Positions 1-7,889 of a DNA stretch of 32,932 nt are shown here, in pieces. Location of the stretch: positions 1-32,932 of the forward strand of contig CANFWB010000020.1 of assembly GCA_947450605.1 (NCBI GenBank), given 5' to 3'. The notes beneath the pieces were generated by a model. The model had not been told where the DNA came from, made no database searches, and was given only the letters and a program-made list of their open reading frames with translations. The number at the start of each line of letters is the position of its first letter. Positions within the stretch are counted from its first letter, which is position 1. This DNA is from Burkholderiaceae bacterium. GTDB taxonomy: Bacteria; Pseudomonadota; Gammaproteobacteria; Burkholderiales; Burkholderiaceae. A program made the position numbers and the translations under genes.

Positions 1-2162
1 AGGTAGTTTTGTCCTGAGGCCTGCTCAATACGCAAGTCATTGCTACCCTTCATTTTGGTCAGAATCTGACTAATCTGTCCGCCCAACTTCTGTAGAACAA
101 TGAGATCATCGCCAAAAATTTTGATCGCCACTTGAGATCGCACACCAGAAACCATTTCATCGACACGCGCAGCAATCGGCTGTGAAATCGATAGCTCGAT
201 TCCTGGAAGGGTCTTTAACTTATCGCGAATCTGCTGCGCTATCTCTTCCTGGCTAAACTTGCGATCACCCAAAGGCTTGAGCGTCACAATAGGATCAGAC
301 TCGTTTGGCTGACCAGGATCCGCAGGAGATTCGCCCTTTCCTAAGCGCGACACTGCCATCTCCACACCGGGTATGGTCATGATGCGCCTGATTGCTTCGA
401 ACTCTAATTTAATGGACTCATCTAATGAAATATTGGGGGCCCTCACAATCACCGGGGTAATAGAGCCTTCCTGCATCACTGGAATAAACGCCTTGCCCAG
501 TAGAACAAATCCTAGCAAGCTGATTGCCAAAGCAATTAAGGACCGCTTCACCACCAACTTGGGATTGGCCAAACTCCACCGCAACCAACGCTCATAAGGA
601 GCGCGCATACGGGCAACTGCCTTGGTATCGTCTTCACTGCCACCCTTAAGGATGTATGAACACAACACTGGCGACAAGGTAAATGACAGAATCAATGAGA
701 TCGTCAACGCAATCGCAATGGTAATGGCCATTGGGGCGAACATCTTGCCCTCCATTCCCTCAAGCGATAGGAGCGGCATGAACACCAAAATAATGATGCC
801 AACACCGAAAAGAACTGGCGTCCCCACCTCAGTAGCGGCCTCCAGAATAATCCGGTTCTTGGATTCTCCAGATTTCAATCGTTGACCTAATTTAGCAAAC
901 GTATTTTCAACTACGACGACCGATCCATCCACCATGATGCCAATCGCAATCGCAAGACCTCCTAGTGACATCAAGTTCGCAGAAATACCATACCGATTCA
1001 TAACCAAGAATGTGAGTAGTGGCGTGAGTATTAGTGTGGCGACCACGATGAGTGATGAACGGACGTCACCCAAGAATAAAAACAGCAAGATGACGACAAG
1101 GATGACACCCTCAATTAAGACCTTGGCCACATTGAACATGGCAGCATTCACCAGGTCGGTTCGATCGTAAAAAGGGACAATTTGCAAACCATCAGGCAAT
1201 AACTTGCCCTCATTAATTTCAGCAACTTTGAGTTTGATGCGATTGACTACATCCCGCGCATTACCGCCACGAATCATCTGAATAATGCCGGCGACGCTCT
1301 CGGTATACCCATTCTTAATGGCAGCACCCTGCCTGATCTCGCTACCGATAGTGACTTCTGCTACATTCTTCACGTATACCGGAATTCCCTTAACTTCTTT
1401 GAGAATAATTTTTCCAATATCTTCTGGCTTCGTAATCAGCCCTACACCCCGAATTAAATATCTCTCAGCATAAGAAGGAAGTTGACCGCCACCTGAGTTC
1501 GCATTATTCCTCGCCAGCGCCCCATACACTTCGCGCAAGGTAATTTGATAATGGCGCAATCGTTCTGGGTTTACCAATACCTGATACTCACGCGCATAAC
1601 CTCCTTGCGTATTAATCTCCGCCACCCCTGCCACAGAACGCAACTTGGGACGCACAATCCAATCTTGGATCGCACGACGATCTTCAAGATCCTCAACTGT
1701 CAACTGCCTATTGCCATCCGATGGATGATCTAGGGTGTATTGGTAAATCTCCCCCAATCCCGTTGAAGGTGGTGCCAAAACAGGGGTAATACCGATAGGC
1801 ATTTTTGCTGCGACTTCAATCAAGCGCTCTGTAACTAACTGCCTTGCAAAGTAGAGGTCCGTCTTCTCAGTAAACACCAAGGTAATCACAGAAATGCCAT
1901 TGCGATTGAGTGAGCGCATTTCAGTTAGGCCAGGCAAGCCTGTCATTCCCAACTCAATCGGGACTGTGACAAAACGCTCCACCTCCTCAGGGGAGCGGCC
2001 CGGTGCCTCAGATGCAATTTGCACCTGAACGTTAGTCACGTCGGGGAATGCATCTACAGATAAGCGTTTTGTTGCCAATAAGCCGGCCACAAAAAGCACA
2101 AGCGCTAAGATGACAACCAGCAGTCGCTGCTGTAATGAAAGGCGAACAATTTTCTCAATCAT
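1..2162 (-). CDS. Heavy-metal RND efflux pump, CusA/CzcA family (partial, N-terminal 720 residues)
   Basis: Inner-membrane proton-driven pump of a tripartite metal exporter. The start (MIEKIVRLSLQQRLLVVILA) is inside the window; the 3' end lies beyond the left edge, so about two thirds of the usual ~1040 residues are seen. Visible family signatures are the first membrane helix, SVDAFPDVTNVQVQI just after it, SLNRNGISVITLVF in the porter domain, and a fourth-helix segment GLAIAIGIMVDGSVVVVEN. That segment keeps the VDG aspartate but has AIAIG where CzcA has DFG, so the metal class differs from classical Co/Zn/Cd pumps and I do not assign a metal. The gene starts 5 bases after the stop of the membrane-fusion gene and is the third gene of the operon. 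No regulator gene is adjacent inside the window. Confidence 0.93.
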   Translation of the reverse strand, partial: MIEKIVRLSLQQRLLVVILALVLFVAGLLATKRLSVDAFPDVTNVQVQIASEAPGRSPEEVERFVTVPIELGMTGLPGLTEMRSLNRNGISVITLVFTEKTDLYFARQLVTERLIEVAAKMPIGITPVLAPPSTGLGEIYQYTLDHPSDGNRQLTVEDLEDRRAIQDWIVRPKLRSVAGVAEINTQGGYAREYQVLVNPERLRHYQITLREVYGALARNNANSGGGQLPSYAERYLIRGVGLITKPEDIGKIILKEVKGIPVYVKNVAEVTIGSEIRQGAAIKNGYTESVAGIIQMIRGGNARDVVNRIKLKVAEINEGKLLPDGLQIVPFYDRTDLVNAAMFNVAKVLIEGVILVVILLFLFLGDVRSSLIVVATLILTPLLTFLVMNRYGISANLMSLGGLAIAIGIMVDGSVVVVENTFAKLGQRLKSGESKNRIILEAATEVGTPVLFGVGIIILVFMPLLSLEGMEGKMFAPMAITIAIALTISLILSFTLSPVLCSYILKGGSEDDTKAVARMRAPYERWLRWSLANPKLVVKRSLIALAISLLGFVLLGKAFIPVMQEGSITPVIVRAPNISLDESIKLEFEAIRRIMTIPGVEMAVSRLGKGESPADPGQPNESDPIVTLKPLGDRKFSQEEIAQQIRDKLKTLPGIELSISQPIAARVDEMVSGVRSQVAIKIFGDDLIVLQKLGGQISQILTKMKGSNDLRIEQASGQNY

Positions 2163-2167
2163 GAGAT

Positions 2168-3514
2168 CTATCCACCACTCAACTGCCGTTTACGTTCAGC
2201 ATTTAAATGAAATGCGCCATTTACAGCAATGACCTGATCCTCTTTGAGGCCAGAAATAACTGGACGATAGCCCTTTCCCTCCGGACCCAGCTTGACAGCA
2301 ACCATACGATAAGTTTCATCATCCTCGCGTATAAAAACATGGTCTTGATTATCTTCACGAATCACTGCGCTAGAGGGAACCAGCAACCTTTCCGTAGGCT
2401 GGCTTTCGATCATCATCGTTGCCAACATGCCGGGTTTAATCAAGCCCTCTTTATTTGGCACCTCCATACGAACCACTACCGTACGGGTCTGCGGATTCAC
2501 GATCGAGTCCACATGCGCAACCGCGCCTTCAATCTCCGTGTTTCTTAAGGCGGGAATAATCAGAGTCACTTTCTGGCCTTTATGAATCAAATAGGCATTG
2601 CTCTCAGGGATTTCAGAGACAGCCCATAAAGAACCTAAGTCAGCTACGGTGAAGAGGGCATCGGCGGGCTGCACAACCTGCCCTTTATTAATCTTTCTCT
2701 CCACAATTTCACCAGGGATGGTGGCAATCACATTATTGATAGATTCAATCGCGCCGGATTTTGCTAAGCGATCAATGCTGGGTTGATCCATACCCTGAAC
2801 CCGTAGCTGATCATTAGCTGCACGAAATTCCGCCTTTGCACTATTAGCCTCCGCTTCACGCCTTTGCAACTCCGCCAAAGCAATCACATCCTCTTTGTAC
2901 AAAATTCTGGCGCGATTGGCAGCTTGATCCGCCAGCTGGCTAGCACTTTTTGCCTTCAAGAAAGATAGTTGAGATTGTGTTAATTCTGTCGAGGTAATCT
3001 TCGCCAAAATATCCCCCTGCTTCACAAGCTGGCCAGGTATAGCCAAAATTTCAGAAACGCGGCCCGTCACATTTGCGCCAATACGCGACAGAAAGAGTTC
3101 ATTGAAATCAATTCGTCCAGATGCACGGAGCTCCTCAACAAAGGAACGGGTAGATATAGGTCCATCAGCAATCATGCTGCGTAGATCTGCGTTGACAATC
3201 ACCACATTGGGATCCTGAACAGACTTAATGATGGGACTGCGATCAAATACATTGAAGTAATTCAGGATAATCAAAAACAAAAAAAGCCAAGGAAGGTAAA
3301 ACAATCCTTTTTGAGTCCATTGAGGGCTCTGATCGTATCGCCTTGCCACTTGAGGCAGGTGCAAGCTAAACCACTCATGGGTATAGGCATACCAATCATT
3401 TTGCGTTTTAATGGTGACCGCAATCCATTCCCGCACATAGACTTTTGCAATTGCCGTATAACGGGAGTACAACTCCTTGAATTTACCTAATGTTGCTATG
3501 AACTTTTGCTTCAT
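2168..3514 (-). CDS. RND efflux membrane-fusion (periplasmic adaptor) protein, CusB/CzcB type
   Basis: Periplasmic adaptor linking the RND pump to the outer-membrane channel. I start it at 3514 because that ATG overlaps the stop of the upstream channel gene as ATGA, a typical coupled arrangement, with GGAAAG just upstream; an in-frame ATG at 3544 would add 10 residues. The protein (448 aa) has a cytoplasmic N-terminal stretch of about 70 residues, one membrane helix at about 71-87 (GLFYLPWLFLFLIILNYF), then the lipoyl/hairpin/barrel parts. These are recognised from RVSEILAIPGQLVKQGDILAK and, on the return strand, ATIPGEIVERKINKGQVVQP, with a helical hairpin between them. The C-terminus has GMLATMMIESQPTERLLVPS, typical of the barrel and membrane-proximal domains. 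The long N-terminal extension before the helix is somewhat unusual for this family. Confidence 0.92.
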   Translation of the reverse strand: MKQKFIATLGKFKELYSRYTAIAKVYVREWIAVTIKTQNDWYAYTHEWFSLHLPQVARRYDQSPQWTQKGLFYLPWLFLFLIILNYFNVFDRSPIIKSVQDPNVVIVNADLRSMIADGPISTRSFVEELRASGRIDFNELFLSRIGANVTGRVSEILAIPGQLVKQGDILAKITSTELTQSQLSFLKAKSASQLADQAANRARILYKEDVIALAELQRREAEANSAKAEFRAANDQLRVQGMDQPSIDRLAKSGAIESINNVIATIPGEIVERKINKGQVVQPADALFTVADLGSLWAVSEIPESNAYLIHKGQKVTLIIPALRNTEIEGAVAHVDSIVNPQTRTVVVRMEVPNKEGLIKPGMLATMMIESQPTERLLVPSSAVIREDNQDHVFIREDDETYRMVAVKLGPEGKGYRPVISGLKEDQVIAVNGAFHLNAERKRQLSGG

Positions 3515-4776
3515 TGCTTTCCACTCTCTATCTTTGCAATCCACTCTGGAGTCGCCCTTAAACGCTGTATCTCAGTAAGGACTGAAGCCAAATCAAAACG
3601 GGCCTTAATTAAATCATTGCGAGCCACTCTAAAGGTTCTTTGCGCATCCAAATATTCGAGCATTCCGCGCTCACCGTAACGGTAAGAAACTTCTGCAATA
3701 CGTCGCGCACTGGACGCCAACTGCACAACCTCTTCATCTAGAATTTTGACCTGATAACTGGTCATCTGATAAAGCTTATAAGCCATCTCTAACTGCTGCT
3801 CTAAACTTTGGCTTTGCGCATTCAACTGATTCTTGGCTCTAGATGCATTGGCCTCTGCCTCCGCTATCTGACCCCCCTTAAAATCCCAAATGGGAATGCT
3901 CACTACTAAGCCATATTGTCGATCCGTAAAATTGGGATCGTTATATTGCTGAGCTTTGAATGAAAGACGGGGTAAGCGAGAATTTTGCTCAAAGCTCAAC
4001 CTCGATTCCGTAGCTTCAACCTCTGCCTTGGCTCTTTGCAACTCAGGGCTCTGAGCCTGCAACTCACTTAATAGAATTGGCAAAGGCGGTAGTGCTTCTA
4101 TTTTTGGATTCTGGGAGACCACCTCATAATCAACGGGTAGTTGATGCCCCACCACCTGACGTAATTGACCTTTTGCCTGCTCAACCCGGAGTCTGCTCGA
4201 TTCCGCATTAATCTGCGCATTCAAAAACTCAGTCTGCGCACGAATGAGTTCAAAGCGGGCTGTTTCACCAACCTCATAACGAATTTGCATGCGGTCACGA
4301 ATTTGCTTTGTCAAACTCATATCTTCTTCGGCCGCTTTGAGCTCCGCATCACGACGCATTAGCTCATAAAAGCGTTGTTGAACCTTAGAAATCAATTCAA
4401 TCTCAAAAGCAATACGACCAGCCTCTGCGGCACGTGAATTTGCTTCAGCGGCATTGACTCGGGGGAAGCGCGTGTAAGGCATATCCAGTGGTTGCGTTAC
4501 AGACCACGATGAGACATTACCCGTAGTAAGCGGTCCTGATACGGACCTCTGTTGTCCAGTATTGATTTCAAACTCAGGGTTTGGGATTGCGCGTGCAGTG
4601 GAAAGCTGCCCCTTCACCGCCTTGGATTGATCTCTTGCTGCCAATACTTGTGGACTGGCATCGAGCGCCAAAGTAATGAGCTCATTTACCGTTAATGGCT
4701 TTTGACCTTGTGCAGTCACCTCGCCCGCCAATACGGCGCAAACAAAGATCGACAAAATGGTTTTTAAGCGGCTCAT
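3511..4776 (-). CDS. Outer-membrane efflux channel, TolC/CzcC family
   Basis: First gene of the efflux operon, encoding the outer-membrane duct. The open frame extends up to 4911, but the signal peptide MSRLKTILSIFVCAVLAG begins at the ATG at 4776, so I start there (421 aa); cleavage is likely near VTAQG. The mature protein shows the two repeats of alternating beta and long coiled-coil helices typical of TolC. These include LTVNELITLALDASPQVLAA at the start, ETARFELIRAQTEFLNAQIN in the first half and ERGMLEYLDAQRTFRVARND in the second. There is no obvious lipobox cysteine. No strong Shine-Dalgarno precedes 4776, which leaves the start slightly uncertain. The 3' end overlaps the adaptor gene by 4 bases. 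Confidence 0.9.
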   Translation of the reverse strand: MSRLKTILSIFVCAVLAGEVTAQGQKPLTVNELITLALDASPQVLAARDQSKAVKGQLSTARAIPNPEFEINTGQQRSVSGPLTTGNVSSWSVTQPLDMPYTRFPRVNAAEANSRAAEAGRIAFEIELISKVQQRFYELMRRDAELKAAEEDMSLTKQIRDRMQIRYEVGETARFELIRAQTEFLNAQINAESSRLRVEQAKGQLRQVVGHQLPVDYEVVSQNPKIEALPPLPILLSELQAQSPELQRAKAEVEATESRLSFEQNSRLPRLSFKAQQYNDPNFTDRQYGLVVSIPIWDFKGGQIAEAEANASRAKNQLNAQSQSLEQQLEMAYKLYQMTSYQVKILDEEVVQLASSARRIAEVSYRYGERGMLEYLDAQRTFRVARNDLIKARFDLASVLTEIQRLRATPEWIAKIESGKQ

Positions 4777-5090
4777 TACGACAATTTTAGAAAATGAAGT
4801 AGAACTTTTATTATCCCGCCATACCAGTGCCAAGGCGCAAGAAATTCCCCAAATGAGGGCTGGGAGTCTGGATTTGATGAGTCTGCGCAAGGATTGGGGC
4901 AATAAATTCAAAATATAACCATTTATAAAAATTTAAATGGTCTTGCCTTGATATCAACTCACCCTTATACCGGGCCCAAAGGCCGAATTGACGATATAAG
5001 GGACTCAGAAGACTGAGCAGGCTACTCCCCATATGTGGATGACCATTAGATCATACTTACATTAAGTAGATGACATTGTCAGTGAACCGC
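4777..5090. other. Gene-free leader of the efflux operon, rich in inverted repeats
   Basis: This 314-base stretch lies between the HPF-like gene and the outer-membrane channel gene, both on the minus strand, so it must hold the efflux promoter and leader. I see three inverted repeats. ACCATTTA (4918-4925) pairs with TAAATGGT (4934-4941). CCCTTATA (4962-4969) pairs with TATAAGGG (4995-5002) and encloses GGCC blocks. CTCAG (5004-5008) pairs with CTGAG (5013-5017) across a four-base loop. A 73-codon open frame at 4811-5032 has no family resemblance and looks spurious. I found no convincing promoter hexamer pair. Confidence 0.5.
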
Positions 5091-5423
5091 TCATATATAA
5101 ACATGCTTTGAAAATCGTCCATATTGTTGACTCTTACGAAACGCCTTCTGCACCAGCTTATAGACTTTCTTAAGGCACATCTCCAGAGCCACCCGCTTAT
5201 CTCTAGCCGTCATGCTCACCTCGATTTGATGGTGATCAAATGTCTCTAAGCTAATGATGCAATTTTGATTGTAAGTTGGCCCGGATGACGAGACTGCGGA
5301 ATACTGAATTTTGACTTTGTGCACCATCCAAAAAAGTCGCCTCAAAGAGAACTTCACCCGATTCTCTGTGAAGACTTTTAATTCTGACTCAACTTCTTCT
5401 CCAGCATTTAAGAGCACATTCAT
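5091..5423 (-). CDS. HPF/RaiA-like ribosome-associated protein
   Basis: A 110-residue protein resembling the hibernation-promoting-factor/RaiA-like proteins common in Burkholderiales. The seen pattern is VKFSLRRLFWMVHKVKIQYS in the first half, a middle strand SLETFDHHQIEVSMTARDKR, and a basic C-terminal helix (VYKLVQKAFRKSQQYGRFSK), as in the beta-alpha-beta fold. Family members bind the ribosome in stress or stationary phase; the role here is inferred. I chose the ATG at 5423 because AAAGGAGG lies exactly 8 bases upstream; in-frame ATGs at 5429 and 5447 would put that site too close or inside the gene. It stands alone between two minus-strand transcription units. Confidence 0.7.
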   Translation of the reverse strand: MNVLLNAGEEVESELKVFTENRVKFSLRRLFWMVHKVKIQYSAVSSSGPTYNQNCIISLETFDHHQIEVSMTARDKRVALEMCLKKVYKLVQKAFRKSQQYGRFSKHVYI

Positions 5424-5431
5424 TGACATCC

Positions 5432-5439
5432 CCTCCTTT
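5432..5439 (-). promoter_or_regulatory. Strong ribosome binding site of the HPF-like gene
   Basis: The minus strand reads AAAGGAGG, a near-perfect Shine-Dalgarno sequence. It has 8 bases to the ATG at 5423 but only 2 to the ATG at 5429, so it decides the start of the HPF-like gene. Confidence 0.75.
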
Positions 5440-5529
5440 AAACACAAGTTCAGAATAGATCACTGTTTAATCCTAATAAAGCAGAATTTAATTGACTGTA
5501 ATTCAGTATTTATCTGAATTTTTTTGAGC

Positions 5530-5555
5530 AAAAAAATGCCCTCAAGAAGAGGGCA
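5530..5555 (-). terminator. Intrinsic terminator of the TerC-Usp gene
   Basis: TGCCCTC (5537-5543) pairs with GAGGGCA (5549-5555) around a five-base loop. On the minus strand the stem is followed by seven T residues (5530-5536). It lies 23 bases beyond the stop of the TerC-Usp gene and closes that transcript before the HPF-like promoter. Confidence 0.85.
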
Positions 5556-5577
5556 AAAAGAGAACGATTGGATAAAA

Positions 5578-6843
5578 CTAATCAATTACCACGGCCATCA
5601 GTGCAGTAGCAGCACCAGCACCCAGTGCTGGAATGCCCCAACGCTCTATAGCGGGTAAAGTTTTTCCGGTTACCACCTCAACTGGGATGTCACTGATTTC
5701 CAATAGCTTGGCAGTTGTAGAGTTTTCAAACAATCTACTGAGGATGTTTTTCTTTGAGGTGCCCACTATGATGCGATTGCATCCAAGACGAATGGCCTCA
5801 TCATAAATTGCGATGCCCTTATCCCCAGATACATAGCTAAACGAGAAGTTCAGGCTTTGCGCCTCAAGATAAGAAGAGGCGGATGCTGCAGCTAAAACTG
5901 CCCGTTCAGCATGCCACTCATTAATCGTTTTCTTGCTTAAAAACTTACCGATGTGCTTATGCAAACTCAGCTGGACATTGCATAAATGGAAATGTGTGTC
6001 AGGATCTTGTCCATAAGTCCTTACAGCATGCTTTACTGCCATCTCTGAATTTTTTGAACCATCTACTGGAATCAGAATTTTATGCATTTTGTTTTCTCCA
6101 AAATTATGAGACTGCTCTAGTGAAACTACATTTGCAGAATCGGAACCTACAACCGAAGAAGCAATCAAGCCTTCAAGCGCACGCCTACTTTTAATAAAAC
6201 CGCCAGATAAAACTCCTAACACGACTGCAACTTGAATAAGGTACTCCAAGGCTGGACTCTGAGATGCGAGCCATTCCCGGGATAAAGGCTCTGATGTCAT
6301 CATTTTTGCTGCCGTCCATGCCAGCACGCCAGCGCCTAAATAGGTTACCGAAGGGTAGCGCTCTACTAACTTCAGTATTTGCGTGGACCCCCAAACTACA
6401 ACTGGGATGCTAATCAACAATCCAAAGACAACAAGCACATAGCTACCATGCGAAGCCCCCGCAACCGCTAAGACGTTATCGAGCCCCATGACTGCATCCG
6501 CAATCACAATGGTTTTCATCGCGCCCCAAAATGTGGTTTTAGCATGACCATGCTCTTCACCATCCTCCGATGGATTAAGTAAACGATAGGCTATCCATAC
6601 CAATAGCAATCCGCCCATCAACATTAAACCGGGGATGTTTAGCAAATACACTACCAATAGGGTCATAGCGCTTCTGACTGCAATCGCACCTACAGCGCCC
6701 CAAATAATGGCTTTCTTTTGCAAATGTACTGGCAGATTTCTGGCGGCCATCGCAATTACGATTGCGTTATCCCCCGCCAGCACCAAGTCGATAACAATAA
6801 TTGCCAATAATGCCGAAAAAAATTCTGGGCTGAATAGTTCCAC
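5578..6843 (-). CDS. TerC-family membrane protein fused to a universal stress protein (UspA) domain
   Basis: 421 residues, GTG start at 6843 with GAGGAG 6 bases upstream. Residues 1 to about 235 form a TerC/YjbE-type membrane unit with about seven helices. They carry the two conserved acidic motifs IDLVLAGDNAIVIA (near 18-31) and IVIADAVMGLDNVLAVAG (near 112-129), known in this family to be important for metal (often manganese) export. From Met253 a complete UspA domain follows: HKILIPVDGSKNSE, a central CNRIIVGTSKK and STTAKLLEISDIPVEVV, where G-T-S-K is the nucleotide-loop region. A hydrophobic tail (WGIPALGAGAATALMAVVID) ends it. Function as a metal exporter with a cytoplasmic sensory or stress domain is inference. 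The fusion point has its own Shine-Dalgarno and ATG (see 6087). The gene is divergent from the nhaR-like regulator. Confidence 0.88.
   Translation of the reverse strand: MELFSPEFFSALLAIIVIDLVLAGDNAIVIAMAARNLPVHLQKKAIIWGAVGAIAVRSAMTLLVVYLLNIPGLMLMGGLLLVWIAYRLLNPSEDGEEHGHAKTTFWGAMKTIVIADAVMGLDNVLAVAGASHGSYVLVVFGLLISIPVVVWGSTQILKLVERYPSVTYLGAGVLAWTAAKMMTSEPLSREWLASQSPALEYLIQVAVVLGVLSGGFIKSRRALEGLIASSVVGSDSANVVSLEQSHNFGENKMHKILIPVDGSKNSEMAVKHAVRTYGQDPDTHFHLCNVQLSLHKHIGKFLSKKTINEWHAERAVLAAASASSYLEAQSLNFSFSYVSGDKGIAIYDEAIRLGCNRIIVGTSKKNILSRLFENSTTAKLLEISDIPVEVVTGKTLPAIERWGIPALGAGAATALMAVVID
6087..6100 (-). promoter_or_regulatory. Internal ribosome binding site and ATG at the TerC/Usp junction
   Basis: On the minus strand TGGAG (6096-6100) lies 8 bases before the in-frame ATG at 6087, exactly where the UspA domain begins (MHKILIPVDG). 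Initiation here would give a free 169-residue UspA protein besides the fusion. Seen in sequence; use of the site is inference. Confidence 0.5.
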
Positions 6844-6866
6844 CTTGATCTCCTCACTTAGTTAGC

Positions 6867-6897
6867 AACCCATGGAATTCCATGGGTTTCCATGGGG
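6867..6897. repeat. 22-bp palindrome with three CCATGG blocks in 10-bp phase
   Basis: CCATGG occurs at 6870-6875, 6880-6885 and 6890-6895. The first two are the core of a perfect 22-bp palindrome (6867-6888; half-site AACCCATGGAA). The element sits 24 bases upstream of the TerC-Usp GTG and about 77 bases from the nhaR-like start, so it could be an operator for either gene. On the minus strand each block also supplies an ATG opening a short frame just before the TerC-Usp ribosome binding site. Confidence 0.75.
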
Positions 6898-6973
6898 TTA
6901 ATTTAGATAACTTTGCACTTAAGTAAAAGCAGAGATATATTGATAATAATTTCGTAAAAAACTGACAATTAAA

Positions 6974-7855
6974 ATGCTCTATAACTATCGTCATCTTTAC
7001 TATTTCTGGGTAGTGGCCAAAGAAGGCAGCATGTCTAAGGCCGCTGAACGGCTCAACATGGCAATTCAGACTATTAGCACCCAGGTGCATGAATTAGAAA
7101 AATCTCTCGGATACTTGCTCTTTAAGCCGGCTGGACGTGGCCTCGCTTTAACCGAGTCAGGATTTGCAGCCTTAGAAATTGCCGATCAAATCTTCCTCCT
7201 TGGAGAAAAGTTACCCGAAGTAGTCAGAGAGGCAGCAACTTCGCCAAAAACCAAAATTTCGGTTGGCGTGTCTGATGGCTTACCCAAACTCATCACCAAA
7301 CAACTTCTCGAACCCATTCTAGAAAAAAATAATGTCCAGCTCATTGCTCATGAAGGTGAGTTTGAAGATCTTTTGGCAGATCTGGCATTGCATCGACTTG
7401 ATATTGTCCTGGCCGACCGGCCAGCACCAGCAAATAAAAATCTCCACGTATATAGCGAAGAGTTAATCAAGTCATCGATCGCCTGGTTTGGGCCCACTAA
7501 AGTATTGAAGCGAACCAAGAAAGCTTTTCCTGAATGTCTCAATGAACTACCCATTCTCTTGCCAACTACTCATTCGAAGGTTCGCCACTTAATTGATCAG
7601 TGGTTTATCCAAAATAGCATCAACCCCAATATTGCTGGCGAGTTTGAGGATAGCGCCCTACTGAAAACCTTTGCAGCTAGTGGCTTAGGTGTATTTCCGG
7701 CCGGCAAAATCATTAAAAAAGATTTGAAGGAGACCTATCACATTGAAATGCTTGGTAGCTGCGAAGATATTTACGAATATTTCTACGCGATTCGTTCAGA
7801 AAAGAAAATTCAGCACCCCCTGGTTGAAGCCATTATTCGGCGGCAAACCACTTAG
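6974..7855 (+). CDS. nhaR: LysR-family transcriptional regulator, NhaR type
   Basis: 293-residue regulator. The N-terminus NYRHLYYFWVVAKEGSMSKA followed by AAERLNMAIQTISTQVHELE is the NhaR version of the LysR winged helix-turn-helix. The effector domain shows DGLPKLITKQLLEPI, LADLALHRLDIVLADRPAP and GEFEDSALLKTFAASGLGVF in the order found in NhaR. In enterobacteria NhaR activates a sodium/proton antiporter in response to sodium; here no antiporter is present. The gene lies 34 bases before an SbtA-like sodium-dependent bicarbonate permease, the likely target, and is divergent from the TerC-Usp gene. The ribosome binding site is weak, but the start is fixed by the conserved N-terminus. Confidence 0.88.
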   Translation: MLYNYRHLYYFWVVAKEGSMSKAAERLNMAIQTISTQVHELEKSLGYLLFKPAGRGLALTESGFAALEIADQIFLLGEKLPEVVREAATSPKTKISVGVSDGLPKLITKQLLEPILEKNNVQLIAHEGEFEDLLADLALHRLDIVLADRPAPANKNLHVYSEELIKSSIAWFGPTKVLKRTKKAFPECLNELPILLPTTHSKVRHLIDQWFIQNSINPNIAGEFEDSALLKTFAASGLGVFPAGKIIKKDLKETYHIEMLGSCEDIYEYFYAIRSEKKIQHPLVEAIIRRQTT

Positions 7856-7889
7856 AAATTCATCTAGACGCTGAAAGAAAAATTCAATC

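Noticed and set aside
373..1733. Series of plus-strand open frames of 62 to 87 codons
   Set aside because: They lie antisense to the RND pump gene, which reads continuously on the minus strand with clear family motifs; they show no family likeness.
4811..5032. 73-codon minus-strand frame upstream of the outer-membrane channel gene
   Set aside because: No recognisable domain, no ribosome binding site, and it covers the inverted-repeat region; more likely leader DNA.
6844..6973. Manganese (yybP-ykoY) riboswitch before the TerC gene
   Set aside because: The leader is short and I see none of the conserved riboswitch core; the notable element is the CCATGG palindrome instead.
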